Below, in pieces: positions 46,501 to 61,500 of a DNA stretch of 64,000 bases. This stretch comes from CAIXSC01 sp046349855 (GTDB lineage: Bacteria > Planctomycetota > Planctomycetia > Pirellulales > Pirellulaceae). Below the pieces are notes generated by a model. The model made no database searches. It was not told where the DNA came from and saw only the letters and a program-made list of their open reading frames with translations. Where the stretch lies: NCBI GenBank assembly GCA_046349855.1, contig JAXMBM010000004.1, positions 124,001 through 188,000 of the forward strand, written 5' to 3'. Both the position numbers and the translations under genes were made by a program. Numbering within the stretch: position 1 is the stretch's first letter; each line of letters begins with the position of its first letter.

Positions 46501-49500
46501 TGACCCGCAGGTAGTACGTCTGACCCTGCACCGCCGGGATGCGGATCCGTTCGTTTTCGGCGAACGTATCACCGTCGACATTCAGTTCCGGATTGGCTCC
46601 CGAACCGTTGTTGCCGCCCCAGGCCGGTCCATTGCCCGCGATCAGCGTGCCGTCGGCATCGTACACGTAGATGTCCAGGTCGCCGTTCCCCGGCAGCCCC
46701 GGACGGCCGCTGGCCAGCGTGCCGATTTCGTCGAACATCGTCTGGAAGTCGAGCGTGCCGGTGACGTTGGCCTGCACCTTGAACCAATCCTCATCGCCCG
46801 GGATGTTCATGTTATCGCCGAACGGATTGAGGAGGGCGCCCGGATCGATCGTACCCGCCAGGGTGGTGGTGAGCGGCACTCCGAGCTGGGTCGACAGGAA
46901 CCGGTCGTCGTTGTACTCGTTCATGTCGGTCGAGAACACGACCAGCCGGTTGGCCGGGTTGCCAGCGGAGTTGGTCGAATCAGGGTTCTGATTGATGGCG
47001 GTGCCGTCCGAGGCGAGGAACTGGACGCGCTCGATGCCATCGAACGCCGTCTCGAACGGTTCGGCGTTGGCCGGACCGATCGTCACGTTGCCTTCGGTCA
47101 CATCCTGGCCCTTGCGGTACAGGGTGAGGTCGGCCGTGGTGTCGTCAATCATGACCAGCCGGTCACCGGCCGCCGTGGCGGTCCCGCCGTGGACGATGGT
47201 CACCAGATGGTTGACCGGTGCGTCGACCGCCAGGGCGTCGGCAATGCGTACGCGGATCAGATCCGCGCCCGCACCGGCTTCCACCCGGATTTCATCGACC
47301 GTCCGCGTGCCGGCCACGGGCAGCGCCGTGGCCACCAGCGTATCGGTCTGGGTATCGGCATTCACTCGGTAGGTGACCGACGTAGCCGAGGTTTGGTTGA
47401 CATCGATCGTGTCGTTGCCGGAGGTGCCGGAGACGAGGATCGTGTCCCATTCGATCACACCGGCCACATCGCCGCCGTCGATCGTGTCGCTGCCGTCGCC
47501 GCCGACGAAGGTGTCTTCGCCCGCGTTGCCGTTGAGCGCATCGTCGCCGCCGCCACCGTACAGCTGATCGGCTCCGTCACCACCGGTGATCGACTGACCG
47601 AACGATCCGCCCACGAGCAGGTCGTCGCCGTCGTTGCCGTTCAGGTTGCCGAAGCCGGTGAGCGAATCGTTGCCGTCATCGCCATTGACAATCAGGCGAT
47701 TAACTGAGGCGAACGCATTGCCGAACACGTTGCTCAGAGCGTCCGAGGCGATGAGCGTGTCGTCGCCGTCGTTGCCATTGAAGGTCAGCGTGTCCTGGTC
47801 GACGGTCGGATCGAGCGCCGTGACGTTCACGTCGTACTTCATGCCGGCGATGTTCACTCCGTTGACCGCCGCATAGTAGGACAGCGTGACGTTGTCCGAC
47901 ACGCTGCGACCCTGCACGGTCACGGCGTCGAGATCGGGGTCGACCCCGACGTTGGTGTTCACCGTGGTGATATCGGTGGTGAACAGGTCGCGCACTTCGA
48001 TGAGGTCGGCGCCGGTGCCCGAGTTGATGTCGACCTGTTCGACCTTGGCCATGTCGATGGTGAAGGGAACGAGGTTGGTGCGTTCGAAGAACGCCCGCGA
48101 CTCGTCGCCCGTCTTCGTCCGCAGCAGGAAGGTATCGCCTCCGGCTGCACCGTTGACGATCTGCACGTCGACTCCCTCGTCGCCCTCCACGATGTCGCTG
48201 TTATCGCCGTTGTTCCAGATGAAGCGATCGGAACCGTCTCCACCGAACAGGCTGTCGTTGCCCGTGCCGCCGGTGATCACGTCGTCTCCGGCGTCGCCGT
48301 AGATCGTGTCCGCACCGCCGAGGCCGCTGATGGTGTCGTTCCCCGAACCACCGTAGATCAGGTCGGCGATCGGCGAGCCGACGATCACGTCGTTGCCCAG
48401 ACCGCCGAAGATCGTCGCGTCCTGCATGGCGGAAACGTCGACGTTGTCGTCGCCGTCGCCGGCATCCACGACCTTACGCACGCCGGCCAGGTTGAGGCCC
48501 AGAGTGATCTGGTCATTGCCGGACAGGGTATTCACCTGGACTTCGACCAGGTTGGCCCCGGCCGTAATGGCGCGGCCGTTGATCGTGACCGCGGTGGCGG
48601 TGCTGGTGACCGTGTCGTTGGCGGGCGTGCCCACCAGTTCCAGTACATCATCCACCGGGCCGCCGACGTTACCGGTGACCGTGAACGACGTGGTGTAGCC
48701 GGTCAGCCAGGTCGGGTAGATGCGGAAGTGGTCGGTGCCAAAGTCGTTGACCAGAGCCACCGTGTCGAACAATCGGTAGTCGATCGTCTCCCGGGCATCG
48801 ATCTGGACCCGGTCGCCGTAGTCGCCGGCATTGACCGTCCACTGATTGTCTCCCAGCAGGACCGAGGCCCGCACGGTGAGCGCATCTCCGACATCGCCGC
48901 CGGCGTTGAGCTGGATGTGCTCCACGCCGTCGTAGATCACAGGGATGGCATTCACGGTCACCACGCCATCGGTCCGCGTGTCGTCCGGCGTAACCGCAAT
49001 CGTATCGGCAGCGCCCGCGACCCCGAAGACTTCCAGCACGTCGCTGCCGCCCGGGCCGCCGCCGGCCGTGTTGACCGACAGCACCGCGTCCGCCAGCAGG
49101 GAGCGGATGATGAAGTGATCGTTCCCTTCCAGACCATCCAGGGTGTACCGCTCGATGCCGTCCGTCTGGATCACCACCTGCGAATTGACGTTGATCAGAC
49201 CGATGGCCGCGGTGAGCCGGCTGGCCGTGAGCGTATCGCTGCCGTTCGTCCCTTCGGCGATGAGCATGTCGGAGCGACCGCCACCGTCACCGATGGTGAA
49301 CGTGGCATTGCCGCCGAGGTTTTCATAGTTGATCGCCAGCAGGTCGTTGACGCGGACGGAGCCCTCGTCGGTCCGAGCGCCCGGCGTATGCAGGATCACG
49401 TCGTTGTTGACCGTGTCGACCACGGTCAGCAGATCGTTGGCCCCTTCGCCGTCATAGTTGAACTGCTCGAAGCCGCCGTCACTCGACGCATACTCGTTGA

Positions 49501-52500
49501 TGCCGTTGTTGTCGCAGTCGCAGACAAAGCTCTCGACCAGGTTGATCGTCGTGTCGAAGACGCCGGCGTTGGCCGAATCGAGCTGGATGACGCCCGTCGA
49601 GTAACCGTTCGGGGTGTAGACCACCGCGTTCTGGCCGGGCGTGCCCAGTTCGAACACGTCGCCCTGATCGCCGGTGACGGTGGACGGCGAGCCGCCCGCG
49701 ACCCAGGCATTGACGTTCCAGGCGATCGGGGCGTTGCCGTTATTCGGGTCAAGCGCCGGGGCCCGGAAGACCACATCGTCGTCGCCCGACAAGGCATCGA
49801 CGTACAGGTTGACCGACAGGTCGAGGGCATTGTTGTTGACCCACAGGATCTCGATGCCGCCGTTGACGGTCGAAGTGAAGTCCTTGTTGCCGTCGGCCGT
49901 GGCGTAGCGGAGCGGATTCAGCAGCTGGGTCCGGGCGATGATCGTGATATCGTCGTCGCCGTTGGTGCCCATGATGATGATGCATTCGGCGTCGGTCACC
50001 TGGCCCGCTTCGATATGGTCGTAGCTGATGCGGGCGTTGGTGCCGATGATGATGCCGCCTTCGTCATCCTCGGGACCCGCTTCGAACGTCACCGGGCCGC
50101 CACCTGCCAGCATGTTGAACTTGTCGCCCGCGGTCTGGCCGATCGGGTCGCCACCGTCCACGAACAGCGGAATGGTTCCCGCCACCACGTTGAACGTGTC
50201 GTCCCCTTCCAGGCCATCCACCTCCAGCGACTCGTTATTCTGCCACGTCACGATCCCGTCATTGACGGCGTTGTTCAGATCGTCGATCCGCACGCTGGCC
50301 GCCGGGATGTTGATGTCGAACGTCTGGCTGAGAGCATTGCCCACCACGATCAGCGTGTCCTGGCCACCGGCCAGGTTGACGTTGACCGCATTGCCGTTGG
50401 TGTTGGTGTAGAACACTTCCGGCGTGAAGGCGGAGGTGTCCGTGACCTCACCGCTGTTGGCGTCATCGGGCGTGACCGTCACATCATCGTCGCTCTGCGT
50501 TCCGACGACGTTGATGACCGCACCGCCGGCATCCGCTTCGATGGCCGCCAGGCCGGTGTAACGCACCAGGGCGCCATAGCCGATCACCGCGGCGGCACCC
50601 AGGTCGACCGTCACCGGTGCCAGAGGAGTGGAAGCGAAGAGGAAGTCGCCATCATCCGGACCCGCTCCCTCGATCTGCAGCAGGGCGTAGGCCAGGTTGC
50701 CGAAGACCGTGAAGAAGTCGATCCCTTCCAGCCCCTTCAGAATCAGATTCAGTGCCTGGGTCGGATCGACGACAATCTGGCCATTGAGATTCACCAGCCC
50801 CGTGCCGCCCACGGTGAACTGATCGTCCGCGCCCGTACCGAGGTAGACGAACGTGTCGTTCGCGTCCGCGTCAGCCAGCACCAGCGAACCCGCACCGCCG
50901 AGGTTGGTAAACGACATCGGCACCAGCGAGTCGACCTGCACGTTGCCACTGTCTGCGGTGTTGCCCGGAGTCAGGGTGGTGGTCGAGCTGCCGGCCGGCG
51001 TCTGCACGGTCAGCACCAGCCCGGCGTCGTTGCCGCCGATGGTGACGCCCTCGACCGTCGACAGGACCACCGGCGCGAAGCCGGTCGCCGTCACGGTGGC
51101 GGCCGAAGAGCTGGTCGGGGCAAACGTGGTGTTCGAGCTCACGTTCACCACCACGGTGTCCGAAGCCGACGGATCGTTCCCTTCGACGTTGATCGTCACG
51201 TTGGCGATCGGGGTGATCGAGAAGTGATCGTCGCCGAATCGTCCCTGGACGGTCAACGTCGAGAAGTTGGCGGCCAGGGCCGAATTCAGGGTGATCACCG
51301 TGCCGGCACCAATCCAGACGCGGCCCTGATTGTTGTTCCCGGCCACACCTTGAACGGCGATCTGATCGCCATCGTTCGTGCCACGGACGAGCAGCGTGCT
51401 GCCGGCCGTATTCGACACGATGTTGAGGCTTTCCGTCGCCAGGTAGTTCACCACCACCAATCCGGCGTTATCCACCGTGCCGCTCTGCGGATCGACCGAC
51501 TGGGTGATCCGGGCGTTGGCCGCCACGGTCAGGTTGAGCGTGTCGCTGTTCGCCGACGGTTCGCCACCATCCACGATCAGGTTGCTGACACCACCCGCCA
51601 GCGTCGACAGGTCGGCGGTGAAATTGTCGGTGTTCTGCAACCCGGTGAGTTGCAAGGTCGACACATTGGCGAAGTCGATCGGCACGGCATTGACCGTGAA
51701 CTGCGTCGCCGTGGTCTGCGTGAACGTATCGACGTTGTTGGTGCCGACGAGGTCCAGCTTGTCGTTTCCGTCGCCGATGACCGTGAAGGAGGTCACGAAG
51801 CCGTTGAGGCTGGTGGGATGAACGCGGAACACGTCCGAACCGAAGATGTTCTGCAAGCGGACCGCATCGAAGCCGTTGTAATCGATCGACTCGCGATCGT
51901 TGATCTGAACTCGATCACCAAACACCGGACCGGCGGAAATGTCCCAGTTGCTGTCCGACGCATCGTCCTGCACCGTGAGCTGATCGACGTCGCCCGAAGC
52001 GTTGAGCTGGAGATGCTCGACACCCGCGTAGTTGGTCGCCCAGGCATTGACGAACACCGTTCCGTTGGTGCGCTGGAAGGCCGGAGCCACCAGGAAGGCG
52101 TCATTGGCACCCACGACATCGTTGATCACCAGCAGGTCGCTGCCACCCGGGCTGCCACCCAGAACATTGACCGCAGCGTAGGGCTGGTCGGCGTTGAGCG
52201 TGAAGGTGTCGTTGCCGTCGAGTCCGTCGAGGGTCAGCTGTTCCCCGGCCGCATCGACGCGCGTCAACGCGACATGCTGGCCGTGGATCGTGGTGAGGAC
52301 CACGGTGCCTGTCGTCGCGGCGACGGCGAACTGATCATCGCCCGAGGTTCCCCGCGCCACGACCGTGTCGGCACCGACGCCACCATTCAGGGTGACCGTG
52401 CCGGTCGCCCCCAGGTTGTTGTAGCTGACCGGGAGCAGGCTGTTGACGGCCACGTGGCCGTCGTCGATCGCCGCGCCGGGCGTGTGGACGATCGTGTCCG

Positions 52501-55500
52501 CATTGCCCGTGCCGAGGACGGTCAGGGTTTCGTTCTCGTCCTCGCCGTTGTAAGCCAGCGACTCGACGCCGACCATGAAGATCGCATTGGCGCCCGTCAG
52601 GCCAGCCACTTCGAACGTGCCCGAATCATCGGCCAGCGGAGTGTAAATCGCGTTGTCGGCCAGTCCCGCTCCCCCGGTGATCGTTACCGCGTCACCGGTA
52701 GTGCTGGGGGAATTGCCCACCACCACGATCGCGGTGGCGTTCAAGCCATTGACGTCCAGGTCGAAGTCATCGTCACCCGAATGCCCATCGAGCGTCGCCC
52801 CGGCAAAGTTGTTGTACTGAACGGCCGGCCCGGCGTTGACGCTGACCGTGAAGTCGTCGATACCGTTGCCGATCAGGGTGATGTCGTCGTCGGCGTTGGT
52901 GCCATCAACCAGCAGGAGCGAGCCCGCCAGACCATTCACCGTGGCCGACTCAATCTGATCGAAACTCAGCACGCCGTTGGCGTCGACCGTAAAGGCCCCT
53001 TCGTCCGCTTCGGGGCCTTGCGAGGCCCGGACGAAGCCAGCCGCCGCCAGGTTGAGAATCAGCTGATCGCCAGGCAGCACGCCGATCGGCGTACCACCAG
53101 CGACAAACACGGGAATCGCGCCCGTCGTCACCTGGAAGACATCGGCACCGGCGTGCCCTTCCAGTTCGAGCTTGTCCGGCGCACCGGTGTTGAAGTCGAC
53201 GATGGCTCCATCGACCGTCACCGTACCCGCGGGAATATCGGCGTTGATGGCGTTCACCGTGGCGGAGCCGTGGACGACAAGCGTGTCGTCGCCGGTGGCC
53301 AGATCGACGAACAGCGTGTTGGCCGAGACACCGTCGTAGTTCACTTGCGGATCGGCATCGTCGTTGACCGCAAACCCCGAATTCGGGCTCAGCGGCGTCA
53401 CTTCGAGGCGGTCGTCCGAGGTGGTTGTACGGAGGGTCAGGGTGTTGTTGGCGGCGTGCACGTTCACGTCCTGCAGGTCGCTGAACACCGTGTTGTTGGG
53501 GATCGGGCCGTTGAAGCCGGTCACCATCGACTGACCCAGGTCCACCGTGATGGCACCGGTCGGCAGGCTCAAATCGAGCACATCGCCGTCGTCCGGTCCG
53601 TTTCCTTCCACGAAGACGGTTGCGAAGGCATCGCCACCCAGCTGACGGAAGAAGTCGGAGCCATCGGCGCCCCGGACCAGGAGGAACCGGCCATCGCCGG
53701 CCGACACGGCAATCTGAGCGTTCAGGAGGACGAAGCCGGTCGCGCTGTTGATCACGAAGGCGTCGTCGAACGACGTCCCTTCGTAGATGAACAGGTCGTC
53801 GGCCGCAGGATCGTTGGTGGCCGCCGATTCGGCGTCATCCAGGGTCAGCTGGCCTGCACCCAGATTGGTGAAGCTCATCGGGATGAACGAATCGACCTGC
53901 ACATCGCCGCTGTCAACCGTGTTGCCCGGAGTGAGGGTCGTGGTATGAACACCGACCGGGGTCTGAATGGTGAGGAAGACGCCGGCATCGCCGCCGCCAA
54001 TCACCACGCCTTCCATGGTGGCCAGCGTAATGGGAGCGAAACCGGCTACGGTGACCGTCGCGTCCGACGAACTGGTCGGGGCGAAAATCGTGTTGGCCGT
54101 CACATTGACCACGGCCGTGTCGGACGCCGTGGGATCGTTCCCTTCGACGGTGAGCGCGACGTTCACGACCGGCGAAATCGAGAAGTGATCGTCGCCGAAG
54201 CGGCCCTGCAGATCCAAGGTCGAGAAGTTCGGGGCGCCGGTCACGTTGGCCGTGATCACGGTGCCAGCGTTGATCCAGACGCGGGCCTGATCGTTGCTGC
54301 CCGTGACGCCCGCGACGCTGATGTTGTCGGCGCCGTTGGTGCCGCGGATCAGGATCGTGCTGCCGACCGCGTTGGTCGTCACATTGAGGGCTTCGAGGGT
54401 GCTGTAGTTCAACAGGTGAGTCGTCTGGTCGACGGCGCCACTGTTGGGATCGCTCGACTGCGTGACACGCACTCCCGCAGCCACGTTCAGGTTGAGCACA
54501 TCGGCGGTCGTGCCGCCCGAGGTGCTGGGCGCGTCGCCCACCACTTCCACGTCCACGATGCCGGGATCCAGGGTCGCCAGGTCGACCGTGAAGGTATCGG
54601 CCTGGTCACCTCCTTCGAGACGCAGGGTACCGATCGAGCCAGCCGCCCAGTCGATGCGACGGGCATTCACGGTGATCGCCGCCGGCGCGACCTGTGCGAC
54701 CGCGTCCGCATTGGCGGTGCCGACCAGTTCCAGCGTGTCGTTACCATCGCCCACGACGGTGAACGAGGTGGCGTAATTGTTCAGCGACGTGGGATGGATG
54801 CGGAACACATCGGTCGACGCACCCAGCTGACGCAGCACGACCGTGTTGAATTGGACGTAGTCGATCGTTTCGCGATCATCAATCTGGACGCGGTCGGCGA
54901 AACCCTCACCCGCCGAGACATCCCACAGGTTGTCCCCCAGACCATTGTCGGCGACGGTCAACGCGTCGGTATCGCCTGGATTCGCGTTGAGCAGCAGGTG
55001 CTCGACGCCCGTGTACAAGGCGGCCCAGGCATTAACGGTGACCTGGCCATTCGTCCGCTGAGTCCCGGGCAGGACGCCAAATACGTCGGCGGCGCCGTTG
55101 ACACCGTTGATCACCAGCTTGTCGCTGCCACCCGGGCTGCCGCCCAACACGTTCACGGTGGCGTACGGCTGGTTGGCGTTGAGGGTGAAGGTGTCGTTTC
55201 CGTCGAGACCATCCAGCGACAGGATTTCGCCCGCCGCGTCCACGCGGGTCAGCGCGATGTGCGTACCGAAAATGGTGGTCAGCGTGACGGTGCCGGTCGC
55301 GGCAGCCACGTTGAAGGCGTCGTCGCCCGTCGTCCCCTGGGCAACCACCGTGTCGACACCGGCCTGACCATCCAGCGCCACCGTACCGCCAGCACCCAGG
55401 TTGGTGTAGGCGACCGGCAACAGGCTGTTCACCGCCACATTACCGGAATCGACCGACGATCCCGGAGTGTGGACGATCTGGTCCTGGCCAGCGGTGCCCA

Positions 55501-58500
55501 GCACGGTCACGGTCAGGTTGGCATCGTTGCCACCCAGGACGAGACCTTCGATGGTGCTCAGGTTCACCGGCGCGAAGCCGGTGACCGCGACGGTACCGCT
55601 CGACGAACTTGTCGGCGTGTAGGTGGTGTTGGCCGTAATGTTGACGACGGCCGTATCGGAGGCCGTGGGATCATCGCCCTGGACGGCGAGAGTCACATTC
55701 ACGACCGGAGTGATCGAGAAGTGATCGTCGCCAAAGCGGCCCTGAACGTTCACGGTAGAGAAGTTGGGAGTTCCGGCCACATTGGCCGTGATCACCGTGC
55801 CACTGCCAATCCAGACGCGGGCCTGGTCGCCATTGCCGGCGACGCCCGCGACGCTGATGTTGTCGGCGCCGTTGGTGCCGCGTACGGTCAGCGTGCTGGC
55901 GGCCGCGGCCGAAACCACGTTCAGCGATTCCAGGGTCGTGTAATTGACCGTGACCGCGCCGGCCTGATCGACCGTGCCGCTGCCCGCGTCGGTGGATTGC
56001 GTCACGCGAGCACTGGCCGCCACGTTCAGATTGAGCGTGTCCCCCGCCACTCCGCCGCTGGCGGACGGTTCGTCGCCCACCACAATCAGGTTCGTCACTC
56101 CGCCCGCGAGCGTCGCCAGATCGGCGGTCGCCGAATCGGCGCCATCCCCGCCGGTGAGTTGCAGGGTGGTCACGCCGTTGAACGTGATGGCGACGCCGTT
56201 GACCGTGAACTGGTTGGCGGCCGACTGATTCAACGTGTCGGCGTTGTTGGTGCCCAGCAGTTCCAGTTTGTCGTTGCCATCGCCGTTGACGGTGAACGAC
56301 GTGTTGAAGTTGGCCAGCGAGGTGGCCGCCACGCGGAACAGGTCGGTGGTCGGAGCGCCGTTGTTGAGGGCGACGGTGTCGAAGGCCGAGTACTCGATCG
56401 ATTCGCGATCGTCGATCTGCACGAGGTCGCCGTTGGTGCCGGCCGAGACATTCCAGGTGTTGTCGCCGAGCGCCGCGCCGTTGACGGTCAGGGCATCACC
56501 CAGGTCACCGCTGGCATTGAGGATCAAGTGCTCGACCCCCGCGTAGTTCGCGACCAAGGCGTTGACGGTGACCGAGCCGTTGGTGCGAGTCGCGTTCGGA
56601 GCGACGTTGAACACATCGGCCGCCGCGGCGACGTCGTTCACCACCAGCGTGTCGCTGCCGCCCGGGCTGCCGCCCAACACGTTCACGGTGGCGTACGGCT
56701 GGTTGGCGTTGAGAGTGAAGGTGTCGTTTCCGTCGAGCCCATCCAGCGACAGGGTTTCGCCCGCCGCGTCCACGCGGGTCAGCGCGATGTGCGTACCGAA
56801 AATGGTGGTCAGCGTGACGGTGCCGGTCGCGGCAGCCACGTTGAAGGCGTCATCGCCCGCAGTCCCCTGGGCGACCACCGTGTCGACACTGGCCTGACCA
56901 TCCAGCGCCACCGTACCGCCAGCACCCAGGTTGGTGTAGGCGACCGGCAACAGGCTGTTCACCGCCACGTTACCGGAATCGACCGACGACCCCGGAGTGT
57001 GGACGATCCGGTCCTGACCAGCGGTGCCCAGCACGGTCACGGTCAGGTTGGCATCGTTGCCACCCAGGACGAGACCTTCGATGGTGCTCAGGTTCACCGG
57101 CGCGAAGCCGGTGACCGCGACCGTACCGCTCGACGAACTTGTCGGCGTGTAGGTGGTGTTGGCCGTAATGTTGACGACGGCCGTATCGGAGGCCGTGGGA
57201 TCATCGCCCTGGACGGCGAGGGTCACATTCGCGACCGGCGTGATCGAGAAGTGATCGTCGCCAAAGCGGCCCTGAACGTTCACGGTAGAGAAGTTGGGAG
57301 TCCCGGCCACATTGGCCGTGATCACCGTGCCACTGCCAATCCAGACGCGGGCCTGGTCGCCATTGCCGGCGACGCCCGCGACGCTGATGTTGTCGGCGCC
57401 GTTGGTGCCGCGTACGGTCAGCGTGCTGGCGGCCGCGGCCGAAACCACGTTCAGCGATTCCAGGGTTGTGTAATTGACGGTGGCCGCGCCGGCCAGATCG
57501 ACCGTGCCGCTGCCCGCGTCGGTCGACTGGGTCACGCGGGCACTGGCCGCCACGTTCAGCGAGAGCACATCGCCCGGCACTCCACCGCTGGCGGACGGTT
57601 CGTCGCCGACCGCAATCAGGTTCGTCACGCCGCCCGCGAGCGTCGCCAGATCGGCGGACGCCGAATCGGCGCCATCCCCGCCGGTAAGTTGCAGGGTGGT
57701 CACGCCGTTGAACGTGATGGCGACGCCGTTGACCGTGAACTGATTGGCGGCCGTCTGGTTGAACGCGTCGGCGTTGTTGGTGCCCAGCAGTTCCAGTTTG
57801 TCGTTGCCGTCGCCGTTGACGGTGAACGACGTGTTGAAGTTGGCCAGCGAGGTGGCCGCCACGCGGAACAGGTCGGCGGTCCCTGCGCCATTGTTGAGGG
57901 CGACGGTGTCGAAGGCCGAGTACTCGATCGATTCGCGATCATCGATCTGCACGAGATCGCCGTTGGTGCCGGCCGAGACATTCCAAGTGTTGTCGCCGAG
58001 AGCCCCGCCGTTGACGGTCAGGGCATCACCCAGGTCACCGCTGGCATTGAGGATCAAGTGCTCGATCCCCACGTAGTTCGCGGCGACGGCGTTGACGGTG
58101 ACCGAGCCGTTGGTGCGAGTCGCGTTCGGAGCGACGTTGAACACATCGGCCGCCGCGGCGACGTCGTTCACCACCAGCGTGTCGCTGCCGCCCGGGCTGC
58201 CGCCAAGGATGTTGACCGATCGGTAGACCTGGTTGGCATTCAGGGTGAACAGATCGTTGCCGTCGAGTCCATCGAGGGAGACGAATTCTCCGGCGGCATC
58301 GACGCGCGTCACGGCCACATGAGTGCCGGCTACCGTGGTCAGAATGACACTGCCGGTAGTTGCCGCGAGCGTCAGCGAGTCGTCTCCGCTGGTCCCTTGC
58401 GCCACGACGGTATCGAGCCCACCTTGGCCGTTCAGGGCGACCGAGCCGCCGGTACCCAGATTGGTGTAGCTGATCGCCAGCAGGCTATTGACGGCCACCC

Positions 58501-61500
58501 TGCCCGCGTCGCGGGCCGCACCCGGAGTGTGGATCAGCGTGTCCGCTCCACCCGTGCCGAGGACGGTGAGCGTGTTGTTCAGCGCGCCACCTTCGTAGAT
58601 CAGTCCTTCGACATTGGTCAACCCGATGGCGGTGGCCAGGGTCGCCGTGTCGAAGGAGCCGCTGTTGGCGGAGGTGGGCGTAAAGGTCGGCGCATCGGCG
58701 GCGATCGTGCCGGTGATGGTCACGGTGTCGCCACCGCCGGTCGTCGGGGCACCGCCATCGACGTTGATGGCCGTGGTGGTGATGTTGGCAATGTTGAGAT
58801 CGATGTCGTCGTCGCCCGCCAGGCCATTGAGATTGGCGGTGGCGAAGTTGTTGAATGCCACGGCCGGTCCGCCGTCGACGCTGACCGTGAAATCGTCGGT
58901 GCCGACGCCGGTGAAACTGATGTCGTTATCGGCATTCGTCCCGTTGATCGTGGCGGCGCCCGCTCCCGTGCCGGTAATGGCGATCCCCTCGATGTGGTCG
59001 AAGCTGACGGCCGCATTCACGCCGTCGGAGAGCTGTCCTTCGTCGGCTTCCGGCCCGCCCGTGTAGGCGATATTCACGACCGGGGTGACGATGTTCACCA
59101 CATCCCCCGCCGCGCCGATCGGGTTGCCGCCATCGACAAACGTCGGGATGGCACTCAGCGTGACGTTGAATGTGTCGGAACTATCCTGACCCAGGACGCG
59201 CAACGACTCGACCCCCGCGTAGTTGACTTGCCGGGTGCCGGACACGGCCACGCTGGTGCCATTGATGGCGATCGTATCGGCCGACGCGGTGCCCTTGACG
59301 GTGAGTGTGTCGGCTCCGAAGGTGCCGTCGACGGTGAAGGCCGTCGCCGGCGCACCAAACAATGCACCCAAGATCGTGGGGCCCCGGTCATTGACTCGCA
59401 CCTCGACCAGGTCGGAGACGGCCAGGGAGTGTGGCGTCACGACGATGTCGTCATCGAACACCGTGGCATTCACGGTCATGGTATCGGTGGCCCCACCCAC
59501 GAATTGCGCGTAGGCCAGTCCCGAGGGCAAACCCAATCCGTTCACGGAGAACGTATCGGCACCGGCACCACCATTCACGACCAGCAGCGGAACACCCTGC
59601 AGCGTGATCGCGCCGGCGGTAATGCCGTTGACGGAATCACCCAGTGCCGAGACGTTCAGGACAATGGCGGACGGGGTGGCCGGGGCGGTGAGTTGGGCGA
59701 AATCGTTGGGGGACGGCGTGCCGGTCTGCAGCGTGATGCCATTGGCAAAGATCGCGCCACCAAGGACCGTGAAGTTGTCGTCACCATCCCCGCTGTTGAT
59801 GGTCAAGCCCACGATGCCGGCGGTGTTTACCGTGGCCCGGCCGGTCGTCACGATCTGGGCATTGGGGGCGCCATTCGGCAGAATGATGTAATTGTCGTCG
59901 CCCGCGGTGCCCTTCATCGTCAACGAGCCGTTGACCACGCTGCCGAGCGACAGCACGTCACCCACGTCGAGCTGCGAGTAGTGAATCGGGAAGCTGTCGG
60001 CCAGCAGATCACCGGCGTCGGTCGCGGTCGCGGCGGATTGGATGTAGCTGGTCGCGCCGCTCACCGCCAGGGTGGTGGCCACGCCGGCCTTGACATCGAG
60101 CCCTTCGATGTTGGTGTACCGAATGCGCACCGGCAGTGCGCCGGTGCCCGCCGCTCCGTCGATCGTGCTGTTGGGGGCGCCGAGGGCCACCGAGACGGTG
60201 TTCTGCGTGCCATTGACCAGCAGCGCATCCCCGGAGTTGGGACCCTGGCCGTCGACCAGGATGCCGGGCGTACCCACCAGCGTCGAAAGTCCGAGCGGAG
60301 TATTCGGCAGATTGATCGAGACGGCGTCGGTACCGGCGCCTCCGGCGAGCGTCACCTGGGTCTTCTGCGTGAACTCGAGCGTCTCGAAGGCGTCCACTCC
60401 GACCAGCCCCGTGACGTTGCCGGCGCCGAAGAACAGTCCTCCCGGGCCATTGCCCAGGAACATCTGGTTGGCCGCATTGGTGCCGAACACGGTCAGCATG
60501 GCCGCTGCGACGTTGTCGAGCACCGGTTCGAGGTTGGCGTAATCGACCTGCATCAACTGATTGTTATTGGCGTCTTCGTAGACCAGCCGCCCGGTGTTGG
60601 CGACGGGGCCCGAATAGAACTGCAATTCATCGACCCCCTGGTTGCCGCCGCGGACCAGCAGCGTGTCCTGGCCACTCCCGCCATCGAACACGACGTGCGG
60701 GGCCACAAAGCCACCCGTGGTATCGATTTCCAGCGAATCGTCACCGTCCGCCGTATGGACTTCGATCGCCGCCACGTCCGTGTAGCCGACGGTGCGCCCC
60801 AGGGTGATGGCGGTGGAGGTCAAAACGACCTGCTGCACGTCGTCCCGTCCGGTGCCCTCGACTTCCAGGGTGTCGCGGAGGGTGCCGGCCGTGTTGCCGC
60901 CCACCACCTGGTATTCGGCCGGCGGCGAGAACTGATTCCCCGCCACGCTGAAGGCCGGCAGGCGGTCCGGCGAGACCAGGAAGTGGTCGACGCCGCCGGT
61001 GTTCTGCAGCACGACGCGGCGGAAGCTCTCGAAGTCGACCGGCGAGCGATCGTTGATGCCGACCCGGCCGCTTTCCAGCAGAATCGTTGGACCGGCCGAC
61101 AGGCTCCACACACTGTCCTGACCATCGTCGTTGACGTTCAGCGTATCGTCGCCGTCACCCACCAGCTGAACCTGTTCGACCCCTTCGTAGGTCAAAGCCA
61201 GGGTAAAGAATCCTCCGCCGGTCTGACCCGTGATATTGCCGTTGGTGGCCTGGTTGTTGCCCGCCAGCGGCAGCACGTTGTAGGTCCGCGGTTCGGCGGC
61301 GCCGAGACGAGCCGATTCGTCGATCAGCAGCCGATCGCTGCTCCCGCCGCCCGCCACGTTGATGGCCACCGGCAACGTCTGCCCCAATACGCCATTGAAG
61401 TAGGTCAACTCCGGAACCACCGTGATCTGGTCGGAACCACCCCCGGCGTCCACGGTCAGGCTGGTGAAGTCGGTGTCCCTGAACAACAGCGTGTTGAGCT

